61,584 nt of DNA from CBFDCQ01 sp965603355 (GCA_965603355.1 CBFDCQ010000010.1:1-61584), one strand, 5' to 3'. Shown: positions 32,601 to 42,739, numbered from the stretch's first letter. Notes: a model not told the origin generated them from the letters alone. Numbers and translations are program-made.

Positions 32601-34138
32601 CTTGTTTGTGGCTGCTCCTTCTCGCCGAAAACCTGCGCGCTGAATCTGTACAGCTCCGTCTTCGCATCCTTCCAGGCGCCGTTCGGCACACCGGCCTTCC
32701 GGCATATACCCTCTAGATACTTGTCGCGGTCCCATCCCTGTTCCACCGGCACCTGCGGCAGCAGTATACCCTGGTAAGACCCTCTCCTGAGGAGCAGACC
32801 GTCCCTGCCAATCACTATCTCGGAGACATCCTTGACCTTCTGGAACGGAGTCATCGGGTCCGCCGTCGGGTTCATCACCGATATCTCAATGTCGACTTCC
32901 TTAGCCTCATCGGCAGTCATCGGCTTGAATCGCGGATCCTTAGTTGCAGAGTGAATTGCGTAATCGACAACAGCCTGATACAGAGGCATCTTCTCCTGTA
33001 TCATGCCGATACAGCCGCGGAGTTGTCCGTGCTTCTTCAGCGTCACGAACGTGCCGAGCTTCCTCTTCATCAACGGCGTCAACTCATAGTCGCCCTTGGT
33101 CGGGTCAACTTTCTTCCCCGATGACAGGTGCGTCTCAATGGTGTCTCTCGCGAGCCGCAGAAGCGTTTTTCTCTCGCTCATATTCAGCAGTTTCAGGTCG
33201 CCGCAAAACCTTATCGAGACGTAGCTCACCGACATGCTGAAATTCCCTGTCAGCCTCCCGGATGTATCGTAACGTACAAGCTCGCCTGTCATATCCTCAG
33301 GCATGATGCTTAGCAGAATGCCAATTGGGTGCCTCCCGCAGATGGTGGCGCCGGTTTTGCGCACGTAATCGCGAAAACCTTTGAAATCAGCATCGTTGAT
33401 CCGCTCGACAGCACCCGTATCGAGCTTCTTGAGGTTCTCTTCAATGTTGTCCTCGAACGGCAAGTAGCGGTAATCTCGACCGTAGTGCGTGAAATCCGAA
33501 CTGGCCACCACAAGGGTCTGCTCGTCGACGAACGGTTTCAGCGCCGCGCCCATCCTGCGACAGACCTCGTCGCTGACCTCGTCAACCATCACAGGTACCA
33601 GGTTGAACTCCCCAAGCCGCTCCTTCAAGAACGGCAAGTGTATTTCCAGGGAGTGCTCCATATCCATGTTGGCGGGAATAGAGGTGAAAAACTCGTTCTT
33701 GAGCAGCTCGTCGCAAACCTCGCGATCCACGGCGATGGCCCCGAGCGGCGTCTCCCAGCTCTCGACATCGGTGATCGCACCACCCCTGGCCAAACCGGCT
33801 CGATGGTTCACACCCAAGAGGATGACGCGTTCGTAATCCCCCTTTTGCAGCGGTTTGTAAGCGTACGCCGCCGTTTGCCCGGAAAAGGCGTACCCTGCAT
33901 GAGGCGCAATAAGCGCACGTATCTTCCCTGCAGGCGGTTTGACGTCGGTTTTGTCAAAGAACGTCTCGAGCTGCCGCCGTAACGCCTTTTCGCTTCCCGG
34001 ATACCACGCCTGACCCCGAGACCCATCATACCGCGCCTTTCGCACCTTCTCAGACGCACTGCCTCCGGAACAGTTTGAAATCGTCATGGCTATCACCATT
34101 GCAAGAATGACTGGTCTTGCCGCGCCTGTACTTCTCAT
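32597..34138 (-). CDS. amrB: Memo-AMMECR1 fusion protein of the AmmeMemoRadiSam system, exported
   Basis: 513 residues with two fused domains. Memo-like dioxygenase domain (~30-290): LIAPHAGYAFSGQTA, LGVNHRAGLA, DMEHSLEIHLPFL and VASSDFTHYG, carrying the histidines that bind iron in Memo. AMMECR1 domain (~320-500): LVTLKKHG-like stretch then QLRGCIGM, and HSATKDPRF. These domains are often separate genes (amrB and amrA). The N-terminus has a hydrophobic segment VILAMVIAMTISNC ending in a lipobox-like cysteine with an unusual Asn at -1, so export is likely and lipidation possible. ATG 34138 follows AGGGGATGAGGCA. A moderate promoter lies at 34174-34202. First gene of the cluster with DUF362 and amrS. 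Confidence 0.92.
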   Translation of the reverse strand: MRSTGAARPVILAMVIAMTISNCSGGSASEKVRKARYDGSRGQAWYPGSEKALRRQLETFFDKTDVKPPAGKIRALIAPHAGYAFSGQTAAYAYKPLQKGDYERVILLGVNHRAGLARGGAITDVESWETPLGAIAVDREVCDELLKNEFFTSIPANMDMEHSLEIHLPFLKERLGEFNLVPVMVDEVSDEVCRRMGAALKPFVDEQTLVVASSDFTHYGRDYRYLPFEDNIEENLKKLDTGAVERINDADFKGFRDYVRKTGATICGRHPIGILLSIMPEDMTGELVRYDTSGRLTGNFSMSVSYVSIRFCGDLKLLNMSERKTLLRLARDTIETHLSSGKKVDPTKGDYELTPLMKRKLGTFVTLKKHGQLRGCIGMIQEKMPLYQAVVDYAIHSATKDPRFKPMTADEAKEVDIEISVMNPTADPMTPFQKVKDVSEIVIGRDGLLLRRGSYQGILLPQVPVEQGWDRDKYLEGICRKAGVPNGAWKDAKTELYRFSAQVFGEKEQPQTR

Positions 34139-34173
34139 TGCCTCATCCCCTAAAGCTATCTCCTGTCAACATT

Positions 34174-34202
34174 ATTCTACTCCGATCCGCCTCCAAACGC
34201 AA
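34174..34202 (-). promoter_or_regulatory. Possible promoter of the Memo-AMMECR1/DUF362/amrS run
   Basis: Minus-strand TTGCGT (34197-34202), 17 bases and TAGAAT (34174-34179), 36 bases upstream of the start codon. The -10 is good and the -35 only half-matching. Confidence 0.4.
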
Positions 34203-34291
34203 CTGCGTCACGCACCGAGGATTTCGCGAAACATGTATCTCAGGAACTGCGAGGGTTCACGTGGCAGAGCAGGGGAAGAGCAAGTCCGGGT

Positions 34292-35995
34292 TCAACTTTG
34301 GGCCTCCCAGATCTCGCCGAGCTTCTTTTCCTGTTGTTCGATGACATCGTCTTCAATCTTTTTGAAAAGGACCTCCACCTTGCCAAGCTTATGACCGGCA
34401 GGCACCGCCGTCGCGCCCGCCTCGTCCCAACTCGCCTGTCCGACCTCGCCGTCAAGATCGAGCATGTTCCATACTTTCGCGGTGGAGAAAGGAAGAATAG
34501 GATGGAAAAGTACCGCCAGCGTACGGATCATTTGCGTACACAGGTTGATCGTTGTGCCGCACTTCGCCAGATCCGTCTTGCGCGTGCGCCACGGTTCTTT
34601 ATCGTTGAAGTACTTGTTACCCGCCCGCGCAAGGTTCATCAGTTCCGTTGCCGCCCGTCTCACCCTGAACGCAGCGAAATAGTCACCTACGCGCGCCGGA
34701 GCCGACTCGAGTGTACCGAGGAACTTCTTGTCCTCCTCGTCCAGCTCGCCGCGTTCCGGCACAACTCCGTCGAAGAACCGTTCGGCGAAAGTCAACGTGC
34801 GGTTGATGAAGTTCCCGAGTATATCGGCGAGATCGTTGTTGTTGCGTGCCTGGAAGTCCTGCCACGCAAAGTCGCTGTCGCTGTTTTCCGGCGCGTTTGC
34901 CGCAATGCAGTACCGCAGCGGGTCCGGCTCGAACTCCTTCAAATAGTCCGAAACCCATATGACCAGGTTTCTGCTCGTGGACAGCTTCTCACCGTGAATG
35001 TTCATGAACTCGTTAGCGGGTATCTCGCTCGGCAGCTCGTACTCGCCATGCCCCAACAACATGGCCGGCCAGACTATCGCGTGAAACACTATGTTGTCCT
35101 TGCCGACAAAATGGACTATGCGACAGTCAGGATTGAACCAGTACTCTTTCCACAGGTCGGGTTCTCCCCGCGCTGCGGCCCACTCCTTCGTCGAGGAAAC
35201 GTACCCAATCGGGGCGTCAAACCATACGTAAAGGACTTTCCCTTCAGCCTCTTCCAGCGGCACGGGAATTCCCCAGGACAGATCTCTGGTGATCGCTCTA
35301 TCCTTGAGCCCCTCCTTGAACCAGCCGGCGCAGAAGTTCCTGACGTTGTCCTTCCAATGCGTTTTGGAGTCCATCCATTTGGACAGCCGTTCCTGAAACA
35401 TGCTCAGTTTGAGGAACCAATGGGTGGTCTCACGCGGAATGGGCTTACCGTCGCATATCTTGCAGTGCGGTTCGATCAATTCAATCGCATCCAGCCATCT
35501 GCCGCAGCTCTCGCACTGGTCGCCGCGCGCGCCGGGCTTATCGCAATTGGGACATATCCCCTCAACGTACCTGTCCGGCAGAAACCGCTGACAGTTCTCG
35601 CAGAAGAGCTGCGTGATCGTATTGGTTTCGATGTAGCCGTTTTCGAGCACCTTCAGGAAGAATTCCTGTGAGATTTCGGTGTGAATCGGCAGGCTCGTAC
35701 GTGAAAAATTGTCAAATTCTATGCCCAGTCCGTCATAACACTCCTTGATCACCTTGTGGTACCTGTCCACGACCTCCTGCGGGGAGATACCTTCCTGTTC
35801 CGCCTTCACGGTGACCGGCACGCCGTACTCGTCAGTACCTCCTATATGTATAACGTCGGTACCCTTCAGCCTCTCGTAGCGAACGTATATGTCTGCCGGC
35901 AGATACGCACCGGCAACGTGACCTATATGCACCGGTCCCGTGGCGTACCTCAGCGCACTGGTTACCAGAATGCGTTTGGAATTCTCGTTGGCCAT
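34292..35995 (-). CDS. metG: Methionyl-tRNA synthetase
   Basis: 567 residues, class I synthetase charging initiator and elongator tRNA-Met. HIGH motif as GPVHIGH (residues 20-26); a double zinc knuckle CENCQRFLP...CPNC and CESCG...CKIC (~135-185), as in the long MetRS type; WFDAPIGY; and the second signature as KLSTSRN rather than KMSKS, a variant also known in Bacteroidetes-type MetRS. The C-terminal anticodon-binding helical domain is complete; no EMAP-II tRNA-binding domain follows. ATG 35995 is used because a longer reading frame would run into the tRNA gene. The tRNA-Arg gene lies 66 bases upstream in the same direction and may share its promoter. Confidence 0.96.
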   Translation of the reverse strand: MANENSKRILVTSALRYATGPVHIGHVAGAYLPADIYVRYERLKGTDVIHIGGTDEYGVPVTVKAEQEGISPQEVVDRYHKVIKECYDGLGIEFDNFSRTSLPIHTEISQEFFLKVLENGYIETNTITQLFCENCQRFLPDRYVEGICPNCDKPGARGDQCESCGRWLDAIELIEPHCKICDGKPIPRETTHWFLKLSMFQERLSKWMDSKTHWKDNVRNFCAGWFKEGLKDRAITRDLSWGIPVPLEEAEGKVLYVWFDAPIGYVSSTKEWAAARGEPDLWKEYWFNPDCRIVHFVGKDNIVFHAIVWPAMLLGHGEYELPSEIPANEFMNIHGEKLSTSRNLVIWVSDYLKEFEPDPLRYCIAANAPENSDSDFAWQDFQARNNNDLADILGNFINRTLTFAERFFDGVVPERGELDEEDKKFLGTLESAPARVGDYFAAFRVRRAATELMNLARAGNKYFNDKEPWRTRKTDLAKCGTTINLCTQMIRTLAVLFHPILPFSTAKVWNMLDLDGEVGQASWDEAGATAVPAGHKLGKVEVLFKKIEDDVIEQQEKKLGEIWEAQS

Positions 35996-36061
35996 CTTCT
36001 CTCGCCCCGGGGCTCTCGCACCAATAAACACGCTCAGAGATGTGTCTCCGACAGTGAAAAA

Positions 36062-36139
36062 TGGCGCGCTCGAGAGGATTCGAACCTCCGGCACCAGGAT
36101 CCGGAATCCTGTGCTCTATCCAGGCTGAGCTACGAGCGC
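36062..36139 (-). tRNA. tRNA-Arg (anticodon CCG)
   Basis: 78-base minus-strand cloverleaf with encoded CCA. The acceptor stem GCGCTCG (36133-36139) pairs with CGAGCGC (36066-36072), discriminator G, and CCA at 36062-36064. The anticodon stem CAGGA/TCCTG encloses the loop TTCCGGA, anticodon CCG, reading CGG codons. The T-arm has GGTTCGAATCC. A strong promoter (TTGAAA, 17 bases, TATAAT) sits just upstream at 36155-36183. CGG is a reasonable codon in this GC-rich window. Confidence 0.97.
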
Positions 36140-36154
36140 ACCCCTTCTCGCAAG

Positions 36155-36183
36155 ATTATAAACCTCTACGGCACGGATTTCAA
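36155..36183 (-). promoter_or_regulatory. Promoter of tRNA-Arg (and possibly metG)
   Basis: Minus-strand TTGAAA (36178-36183), exactly 17 bases and TATAAT (36155-36160), with the start of transcription expected about eight bases before the mature tRNA 5' end. No terminator is evident in the 66 bases between tRNA and metG, so read-through is possible. Confidence 0.85.
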
Positions 36184-36268
36184 CCGTTTGCTTTCGACCA
36201 CGTCGGCAAGCCCGGAGCCCACAAGACAGGAAAGGCGTCTCCCGCAGGCCTGTTGCGGCGGACAGTAA

Positions 36269-36298
36269 TTGACAACAGTCGAGGGCTTGCTGTAAAGT
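36269..36298 (+). promoter_or_regulatory. Possible promoter of the MaoC-type hydratase gene
   Basis: TTGACA (36269-36274), 18 bases and TAAAGT (36293-36298), divergent from the tRNA promoter. The leader to GTG 36390 is about 85 bases and includes GGAGGTG at 36301-36307, followed by a 14-codon open frame (36317-36361) of doubtful meaning. Confidence 0.55.
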
Positions 36299-36389
36299 GA
36301 GGAGGTGCCGAGAATCATGTCGTCAGTGGCAAGGGGGCTACCAAGCGGTCTGAAATCATGATATGTAAGTCCCGCAGGAGTATATCACA

Positions 36390-37223
36390 GTGGATCTGAG
36401 CGTTATCGGAAAGAAATCGGAGCCTAAAGTCTTCGAATATGATTGGAAGGAAGCGATCCTGTACGCGCTGGGGATCGGCGCGCAGACCGACGAGCTCGAT
36501 TTCCTGTACGAGAACGCTCCCGGCGGATTCAAGGTGTTCCCCAGCTTCGGCACACTGGTCCTCGCCAGGCATTGGGACATTCTGGACCCCCTGGAAACCG
36601 AACAGATCCGGACAATCCACAGCTCGCACTCGCTCCGGCTATATCGTCCTCTTCCTCCGCGCGGCAAGTTGCGGACCGTGGCTCAGATCTCGAACATCTA
36701 CGACAAGGGCAGGGCTGCCATCATTATCATCCTCATTGAGGCACGCACGGAAGCGGGCGAACCGGTCTTTGACAACGAGGCCGTGCTTTTCTACATCGGT
36801 GGGGGAGCTTTCGGAGGCGATCGCGGTCCCAAGCCCGAAGTGTTGCGCCCGCGCGAAGGGGTCGACCCGGACTTCCGCGTGGCGTACTCGATCCCGGAGA
36901 ACCAGGCGGCACTGGCCCGTCTGAGCGGCGATTTCAACCCCCTGCATATAGATCCCGAGTTGGCCAAGGCGGTCGGCTTCGACAAACCGATTCTTCACGG
37001 CCTGTGCACGTTCGGATATGCTACGCGAGCCATCGTGCACAGCGTCTGCGACGGAGATGTCAGCCGCTTCAAGGAATTCAGGACACGGTTTTCCGCACCG
37101 GTCTATCCGGGCGAGACGCTGAACGTCGAGGGATGGAAGGACGAGGGAGGACGTTTCATTATGCAGGCGCGCACCGAGCGCGGTAAGGTCCTGACCAACG
37201 GGTGCGCTGTAGTGGAAGAGTGA
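36390..37223 (+). CDS. MaoC-type (R)-enoyl-CoA hydratase (2-enoyl-CoA hydratase 2 family)
   Basis: 277 residues with two hot-dog folds. The N-terminal pseudo-domain begins EYDWKEAILYALGIGAQ. The C-terminal half carries the hydratase-2 motif, SGDFNPLHIDPELAKAVGF followed by KPILHGLCTFG, with the Asp and His of the catalytic D-x-N-P-x-H pattern. It hydrates trans-2-enoyl-CoA to (R)-3-hydroxyacyl-CoA, as in eukaryotic HSD17B4/MFE-2 and bacterial relatives used in fatty-acid or polyester metabolism. The GTG start at 36390 has CAGGAG nine bases upstream. Immediately followed by the thrC promoter, so it seems a separate unit. No beta-oxidation partners are nearby. Confidence 0.9.
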   Translation: MDLSVIGKKSEPKVFEYDWKEAILYALGIGAQTDELDFLYENAPGGFKVFPSFGTLVLARHWDILDPLETEQIRTIHSSHSLRLYRPLPPRGKLRTVAQISNIYDKGRAAIIIILIEARTEAGEPVFDNEAVLFYIGGGAFGGDRGPKPEVLRPREGVDPDFRVAYSIPENQAALARLSGDFNPLHIDPELAKAVGFDKPILHGLCTFGYATRAIVHSVCDGDVSRFKEFRTRFSAPVYPGETLNVEGWKDEGGRFIMQARTERGKVLTNGCAVVEE

Positions 37224-37252
37224 GTGACAAATCGTCCTCTTTTCGATAGAAT
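37224..37252 (+). promoter_or_regulatory. Promoter of the thrC operon
   Basis: GTGACA (37224-37229), 17 bases and TAGAAT (37247-37252), each hexamer one mismatch from consensus, beginning right after the stop codon of the MaoC-type gene. Transcription would start near 37259 for ATG 37287. Confidence 0.7.
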
Positions 37253-37286
37253 GGATGGTCACGGGGCATTTGCGAGGTGAGAAGCG

Positions 37287-38690
<1,404 letters not shown>

Positions 38691-38723
38691 GTGCAAAAAA
38701 CGGGGGAGAGAAGGAGCAGTTGT

Positions 38724-39905
38724 ATGAGTCAGGATACAAGAGGTTTTTCGACTCGCTCAGTTCATGGAGGCGAGGGTAAGAAGAAATTCGCGGACGCCAT
38801 AACGACACCTGTCGTACAGTCGTCGCTTTTCGTGTTCGAGGACACGGCAGAGATAAAGGAGTTTGTCGCCGACAGGACGAAACGGTTCGAGTACGGGCGG
38901 TACGGCAACCCGACCCAGAAAGTCGCTGAACAAAAGCTCGCGGAGCTGGAAGAGGCCGAGGACGCGCTGCTTTTCTCCACCGGCATGGCGGCGGTCACAA
39001 CATCTCTACTGGCGTTTATGTCCGGCGGCGACCACCTGGTAGTTACTGACGAATGCTACAGGAAAACGCGGGCGTTCTGCGAGAAGACGCTCGTGCGGCT
39101 CGGCATCGAGACCACGTTCGTTCGAACGGGCGATTACGACGAGTTGGCCGGCGCGATGCGCGACAACACAAAGGTGCTGCTTACTGAATCGCCGACCAAT
39201 CCGCACCTGAGCGTCATTGATCTGCCGCGCGCAGCCAAGATCGCCGCCGACAGCGGAGCGAAGTTCCTCGTGGACAGCACGTTCGCAACGCCATGCAACC
39301 AGCAAGCGCTCAAGTTGGGCGCGGACCTTGTTATCCACAGCGCGACGAAGTATCTTGGCGGACATAACGACCTGTTAGCGGGCGCGATCCTGGGCAACGC
39401 GTCGGTGGTCGGTCCCGTGCGAGACCTCCAGGGTCAGTTCGGCGGCACGATCGACCCGCACTGCGCCTACCTCCTGTTGAGAGGTATGAAAACGCTGGCA
39501 ATCAGGGTCGAGAGACAAAACAAGAACGCGCTCGCCATCGCAAAGGCTCTCGAGAAGCATCCCAAAATCGAGCACGTGTATTACCCGGGTCTGGAGTCGC
39601 ATCGGGACCATGCCACGGCCAAGCAACAGATGAGAGGGTACGGCGGCGTGGTGAGTTTTCTCGTCAAGGGCGGCCTCGACGAGACGCTGCGATTCATCGA
39701 CAGCCTCAAGCTGCCATATCTCGGTCCGAGCCTGGGTGGCGTCGAGAGCCTCGTGTACCACCCGGCTATGCTGACCTTTAACGATATGCCCGAAGCCGAA
39801 CGGCAGAAGCTGGGCATCACGGACAATCTCGTGCGATATGCAGTGGGAATCGAGGACCATGAGGACATCATAGCGGACCTCGATCAAGCACTTCGCACCG
39901 TGTAA
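38724..39905 (+). CDS. Cystathionine gamma-synthase / methionine gamma-lyase family PLP enzyme
   Basis: 393 residues, PLP fold type I, Cys/Met metabolism family. Visible motifs: FSTRSVHGG at the start, YGRYGNPT, FSTGMAAVTTSLLAF, ESPTNPHL, DSTFATPCNQQ, the PLP lysine in SATKYLGGHNDLLAG near 210 and SLGGVESLVYHPA near the C-terminus. Cystathionine synthase, cystathionine gamma-lyase, O-acylhomoserine sulfhydrylase and methionine gamma-lyase share this frame. The context after thrC favours methionine or transsulfuration synthesis. ATG 38724 has AAGGAG eight bases upstream and is preferred to the longer in-frame start at 38691. Confidence 0.9.
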   Translation: MSQDTRGFSTRSVHGGEGKKKFADAITTPVVQSSLFVFEDTAEIKEFVADRTKRFEYGRYGNPTQKVAEQKLAELEEAEDALLFSTGMAAVTTSLLAFMSGGDHLVVTDECYRKTRAFCEKTLVRLGIETTFVRTGDYDELAGAMRDNTKVLLTESPTNPHLSVIDLPRAAKIAADSGAKFLVDSTFATPCNQQALKLGADLVIHSATKYLGGHNDLLAGAILGNASVVGPVRDLQGQFGGTIDPHCAYLLLRGMKTLAIRVERQNKNALAIAKALEKHPKIEHVYYPGLESHRDHATAKQQMRGYGGVVSFLVKGGLDETLRFIDSLKLPYLGPSLGGVESLVYHPAMLTFNDMPEAERQKLGITDNLVRYAVGIEDHEDIIADLDQALRTV

Positions 39906-39973
39906 GAGGAATCCGGAAACATCAGATCAGCGGCCTGCGCCAGCATATGACCGGGTTGCGTTGCGGAGGTGAG

Positions 39974-40933
39974 ATGAAAAGGGCGCTCATCACGGGTATA
40001 ACGGGTCAAGACGGTAGTTATCTGGCGGATTTTCTCCTGGAGAAAGGTTACAGCGTTTTTGGCACGGTGCGACGGTCCAGCACCGAGAACTTCGAACGAA
40101 TCGCCCACCTTCGCGACAGGATCGGGCTTGTCCAAGCCGATCTGTTGGATCAACTCTCGCTGATAACCGTGCTCAAAGAGGTGGAGCCAGACGAAGTCTA
40201 TAACCTGGCGGCTATGTCCTTCGTGCCGACATCCTGGAACCAGCCTGTGCTGACCGCCGAGTTCACCGCGCTCGGCGTGACGAGGATGCTGGAAGCCATC
40301 CGGTTGATGAACAACGACATAAAGTTCTATCAAGCATCCAGCAGCGAGATGTTCGGTAAAGTCAAGGAATCGCCTCAAAACGAGGACACACCGTTCTACC
40401 CGCGCAGCCCTTACGGCGTGGCGAAAGTGTACGGTCACTATATTACCGTTAACTACCGGGAAAGCTACGGGATATTTGCCTGTTGCGGGATACTGTTCAA
40501 TCACGAATCGCCCCGCAGAGGACGCGAGTTCGTAACGCGCAAGATTACCGACGGTGTCGCTAGAATTAAACTCGGCAAGGCGGAGAAGCTCCACATGGGC
40601 AACCTCGATGCCGAGCGCGACTGGGGTTACGCCGGAGATTACGTTAGGGCGATGTGGATGATGCTTCAGCAGGACGAGCCGGACGACTACGTAGTGGGCA
40701 CCGGCGTGACCCACTCGGTGCGCGAGTTCGCGGAGAAAGCGTTCGACCGGGTTGGCCTGAACTGGGAGGACCACGTCGTGCTCGACGAGCACCTGCTCAG
40801 ACCGGCGGAGGTCGAGCATCTCAGAGCTGACGCGTCCAAGGCCGGAGCCAAGCTCGGGTGGGAACCTACGGTATCGTTTGACGATCTGGTGAACATGATG
40901 GTGGACGCCGACATGGAGAGACTCTCCTCATGA
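39974..40933 (+). CDS. gmd: GDP-mannose 4,6-dehydratase
   Basis: 319 residues, extended short-chain dehydrogenase. Converts GDP-D-mannose to GDP-4-keto-6-deoxy-D-mannose using bound NADP. The nucleotide loop is GITGQDGSYL at 7-16, RRSSTENFERI is the Gmd-specific loop, SSSEMFGKV holds the catalytic Ser/Glu region, SPYGVAK is the Y-x3-K pair, and FNHESPRRGREFVTRKI is the diagnostic Gmd segment. ATG 39974 follows GGAGGTGAG. The next gene is a matching 4-reductase, so the pair should yield GDP-D-rhamnose (or similar) for surface glycans such as those of the 47-54 kb cluster. Confidence 0.95.
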   Translation: MKRALITGITGQDGSYLADFLLEKGYSVFGTVRRSSTENFERIAHLRDRIGLVQADLLDQLSLITVLKEVEPDEVYNLAAMSFVPTSWNQPVLTAEFTALGVTRMLEAIRLMNNDIKFYQASSSEMFGKVKESPQNEDTPFYPRSPYGVAKVYGHYITVNYRESYGIFACCGILFNHESPRRGREFVTRKITDGVARIKLGKAEKLHMGNLDAERDWGYAGDYVRAMWMMLQQDEPDDYVVGTGVTHSVREFAEKAFDRVGLNWEDHVVLDEHLLRPAEVEHLRADASKAGAKLGWEPTVSFDDLVNMMVDADMERLSS

Positions 40934-41018
40934 TGTTCCCGCGCGCTACCTTCGGTTAGTCACCGTCCGAGGCACGTCTTGGCCCGCAAGTTGACCTGAG
41001 CAAAGGGGAGATAAACCG

Positions 41019-41987
41019 TTGCGAGCGTTCGTTACCGGAGCGGAAGGATTTGCCGGCAGTCATCTGACCGAGCTTCTGCTTCAGCGCGGAACTCACACTT
41101 TCGGCACATATTTCGATGAGGCCGCCTTCGGGGCTCTGCCGGACACCGTGGCGGAAGCTGAACTCGTGCAGTGCGACGTGCGCGACCACGAGACGCTCGA
41201 CCGCACGGTATCAAACGCGGACCCGGACACGGTCTTCCACCTTGCAGCCGTGGCGTCCGTATCGCAGAGCGAGCGAAATCCCGCCCTGACGATCGAGACG
41301 AACGTCACCGGCAGCTGCAACCTGCTGAACACCGTGAGAGACAACGCGCCCAAAGCGCGAATCGTAATGATCAGTTCCGCAGAGGTTTACGGCAAGGTCA
41401 CCAGCGAGCAGCTCCCCCTTCGCGAGGATGCGCCGGTGGAGCCGATCAACCTTTACGGAGTGACGAAAGCGTCCGTCGAGCTGCTCAGCAAGTTGTACAT
41501 CGCCGCGTATGGAATGGATATCGTGATCGTACGTCCTTTTAATCACCTGGGACCGCGACAGAGTCCGTCGTTTGTCAGCGCGGACTTCGCGTCGCAGATC
41601 GCAAAGATTGAGCTGGGATTGATCCCGCCGCGAATCGAGGTCGGCGATCTAGCCGTCGAACGCGACTTCACCGACGTCAGGGATATGGTGAAAGGATACC
41701 TGGCCGCGGCGGAAAAGGGGCGTACCGGCGACATTTACAATCTTTGTTCCGGAGAGTCCTACAGGATAGAGAACCTTCTTGACATACTGATCAGTTTTGC
41801 CCAGGTGCCTATCGAGATTCATCAGGACGCCGCAAAACGCAGAGCGACCGACGTGCCCGTCCTGGTGGGCTCGGCGGATAAGTTCGAGCAGGCGACCGCG
41901 TGGTCCGCGGAAACGTCCCTGGCGACTACCCTGCTAGACACGCTGGACTACTGGAGGGAAAAGGTCACCTCGACAGGCGACTCTTGA
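41019..41987 (+). CDS. rmd: GDP-4-keto-6-deoxy-D-mannose reductase (Rmd-like)
   Basis: 322 residues, extended short-chain dehydrogenase. Nucleotide loop GAEGFAGSHL at 6-15, then VISSAEVYGKV-like stretch, the Y-x3-K pair in YGVTKASVE, RPFNHLGPRQSPSFV and VERDFTDVRDMVKGY, all as in Rmd proteins that reduce the Gmd product to GDP-D-rhamnose. A 3,5-epimerase-reductase (fucose route) would look different. The start is a TTG at 41019 with GGGGAG eight bases upstream and no closer ATG. It is 85 bases after gmd on the same strand, probably co-transcribed. Confidence 0.88.
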   Translation: MRAFVTGAEGFAGSHLTELLLQRGTHTFGTYFDEAAFGALPDTVAEAELVQCDVRDHETLDRTVSNADPDTVFHLAAVASVSQSERNPALTIETNVTGSCNLLNTVRDNAPKARIVMISSAEVYGKVTSEQLPLREDAPVEPINLYGVTKASVELLSKLYIAAYGMDIVIVRPFNHLGPRQSPSFVSADFASQIAKIELGLIPPRIEVGDLAVERDFTDVRDMVKGYLAAAEKGRTGDIYNLCSGESYRIENLLDILISFAQVPIEIHQDAAKRRATDVPVLVGSADKFEQATAWSAETSLATTLLDTLDYWREKVTSTGDS

Positions 41988-42037
41988 TCCGGACAAAACC
42001 CGCTCGCCGCAGGATCAGGAGATCGCAGAGATGCCCA

Positions 42038-42739
42038 TTACTGTTCGGGGGTGGCTGATTCAGCGGAATCCTCGATGCTCACGCTTTCCATGACGATTCT
42101 CTCAAGAGGCCGACTATCTGCATCGGTTTGCGTCTCCGCGATCCTGTTGACCACGTCCATACCCTCGACGACCTGCCCGAACACCGTGTAACTGCCGTCA
42201 AGGTGCGGCGTAGCTTTCACGCAGATGTAGAACTGGCTCCCGGCGCTGTCCGGATCGGACTTGCGCGCCATGGCAACCGTGCCCGCGACATGCTTCCGCT
42301 CGCTGAATTCCGCCGCAATAGTGTATCCCGGTCCGCCGCCGGGCGACCCGTCAGGCGATCCTGTCTGTATGACGAAATCTTTCACTATTCTGTGGAAGGG
42401 TGACCCGTTGTAGAACTGTTTCTCGGCCAGTTGCACGAAGTTATCGACCGTCCTCGGCGCATCTTCCGGGTAAAACTTGAACTTAATCGTGCCTGAACTC
42501 GTCTCAATCACAGCAACTTTGTCCTTGTGCTTCTCCACGATTTGTCCGCTCTCCTCGCTTGTAGGTCGCTTTCCAGCCTCGGGGCTAGAAGCTTTTTCCT
42601 CTGCTTGATCCTGTGGTTGGCGCTTTAGAGAATTCATGCAGCTATTAACAGCCAAGAACACGAGCACTGCCGCGCCCACAGCGACCAAACCCAACACGCG
42701 CATCAAGACAATCCGTTTGACCGAGTTAGAACCGTTCAT
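42038..42739 (-). CDS. Membrane-anchored or exported cyclophilin-type peptidyl-prolyl isomerase
   Basis: 233 residues. An N-terminal hydrophobic helix (VLGLVAVGAAVLVFLAVNSC, ~15-34) and a charged linker precede a cyclophilin domain (~73-220) that speeds cis-trans proline isomerisation. Family residues: FHRIVKDFVIQTGSP (catalytic arginine in F-H-R), GTVAMARK, SAGSQFYICV, LDGSYTVFGQVVEG. The signal-type segment ends in cysteine but lacks a normal lipobox, so a membrane anchor is most likely, with folding activity outside the cytoplasm. ATG 42739 follows GGAGAGGTGTCTCGGAC. Downstream of moaA on the same strand; a small palindrome lies at 42771-42790. Confidence 0.92.
   Translation of the reverse strand: MNGSNSVKRIVLMRVLGLVAVGAAVLVFLAVNSCMNSLKRQPQDQAEEKASSPEAGKRPTSEESGQIVEKHKDKVAVIETSSGTIKFKFYPEDAPRTVDNFVQLAEKQFYNGSPFHRIVKDFVIQTGSPDGSPGGGPGYTIAAEFSERKHVAGTVAMARKSDPDSAGSQFYICVKATPHLDGSYTVFGQVVEGMDVVNRIAETQTDADSRPLERIVMESVSIEDSAESATPEQ

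Noticed and set aside
36317..36361. 14-codon leader open frame before the MaoC-type gene
   Set aside because: It has GGAGGTG upstream, but the peptide shows no attenuation feature such as a run of one amino acid, and no hairpin choice was seen. Left as unproven.
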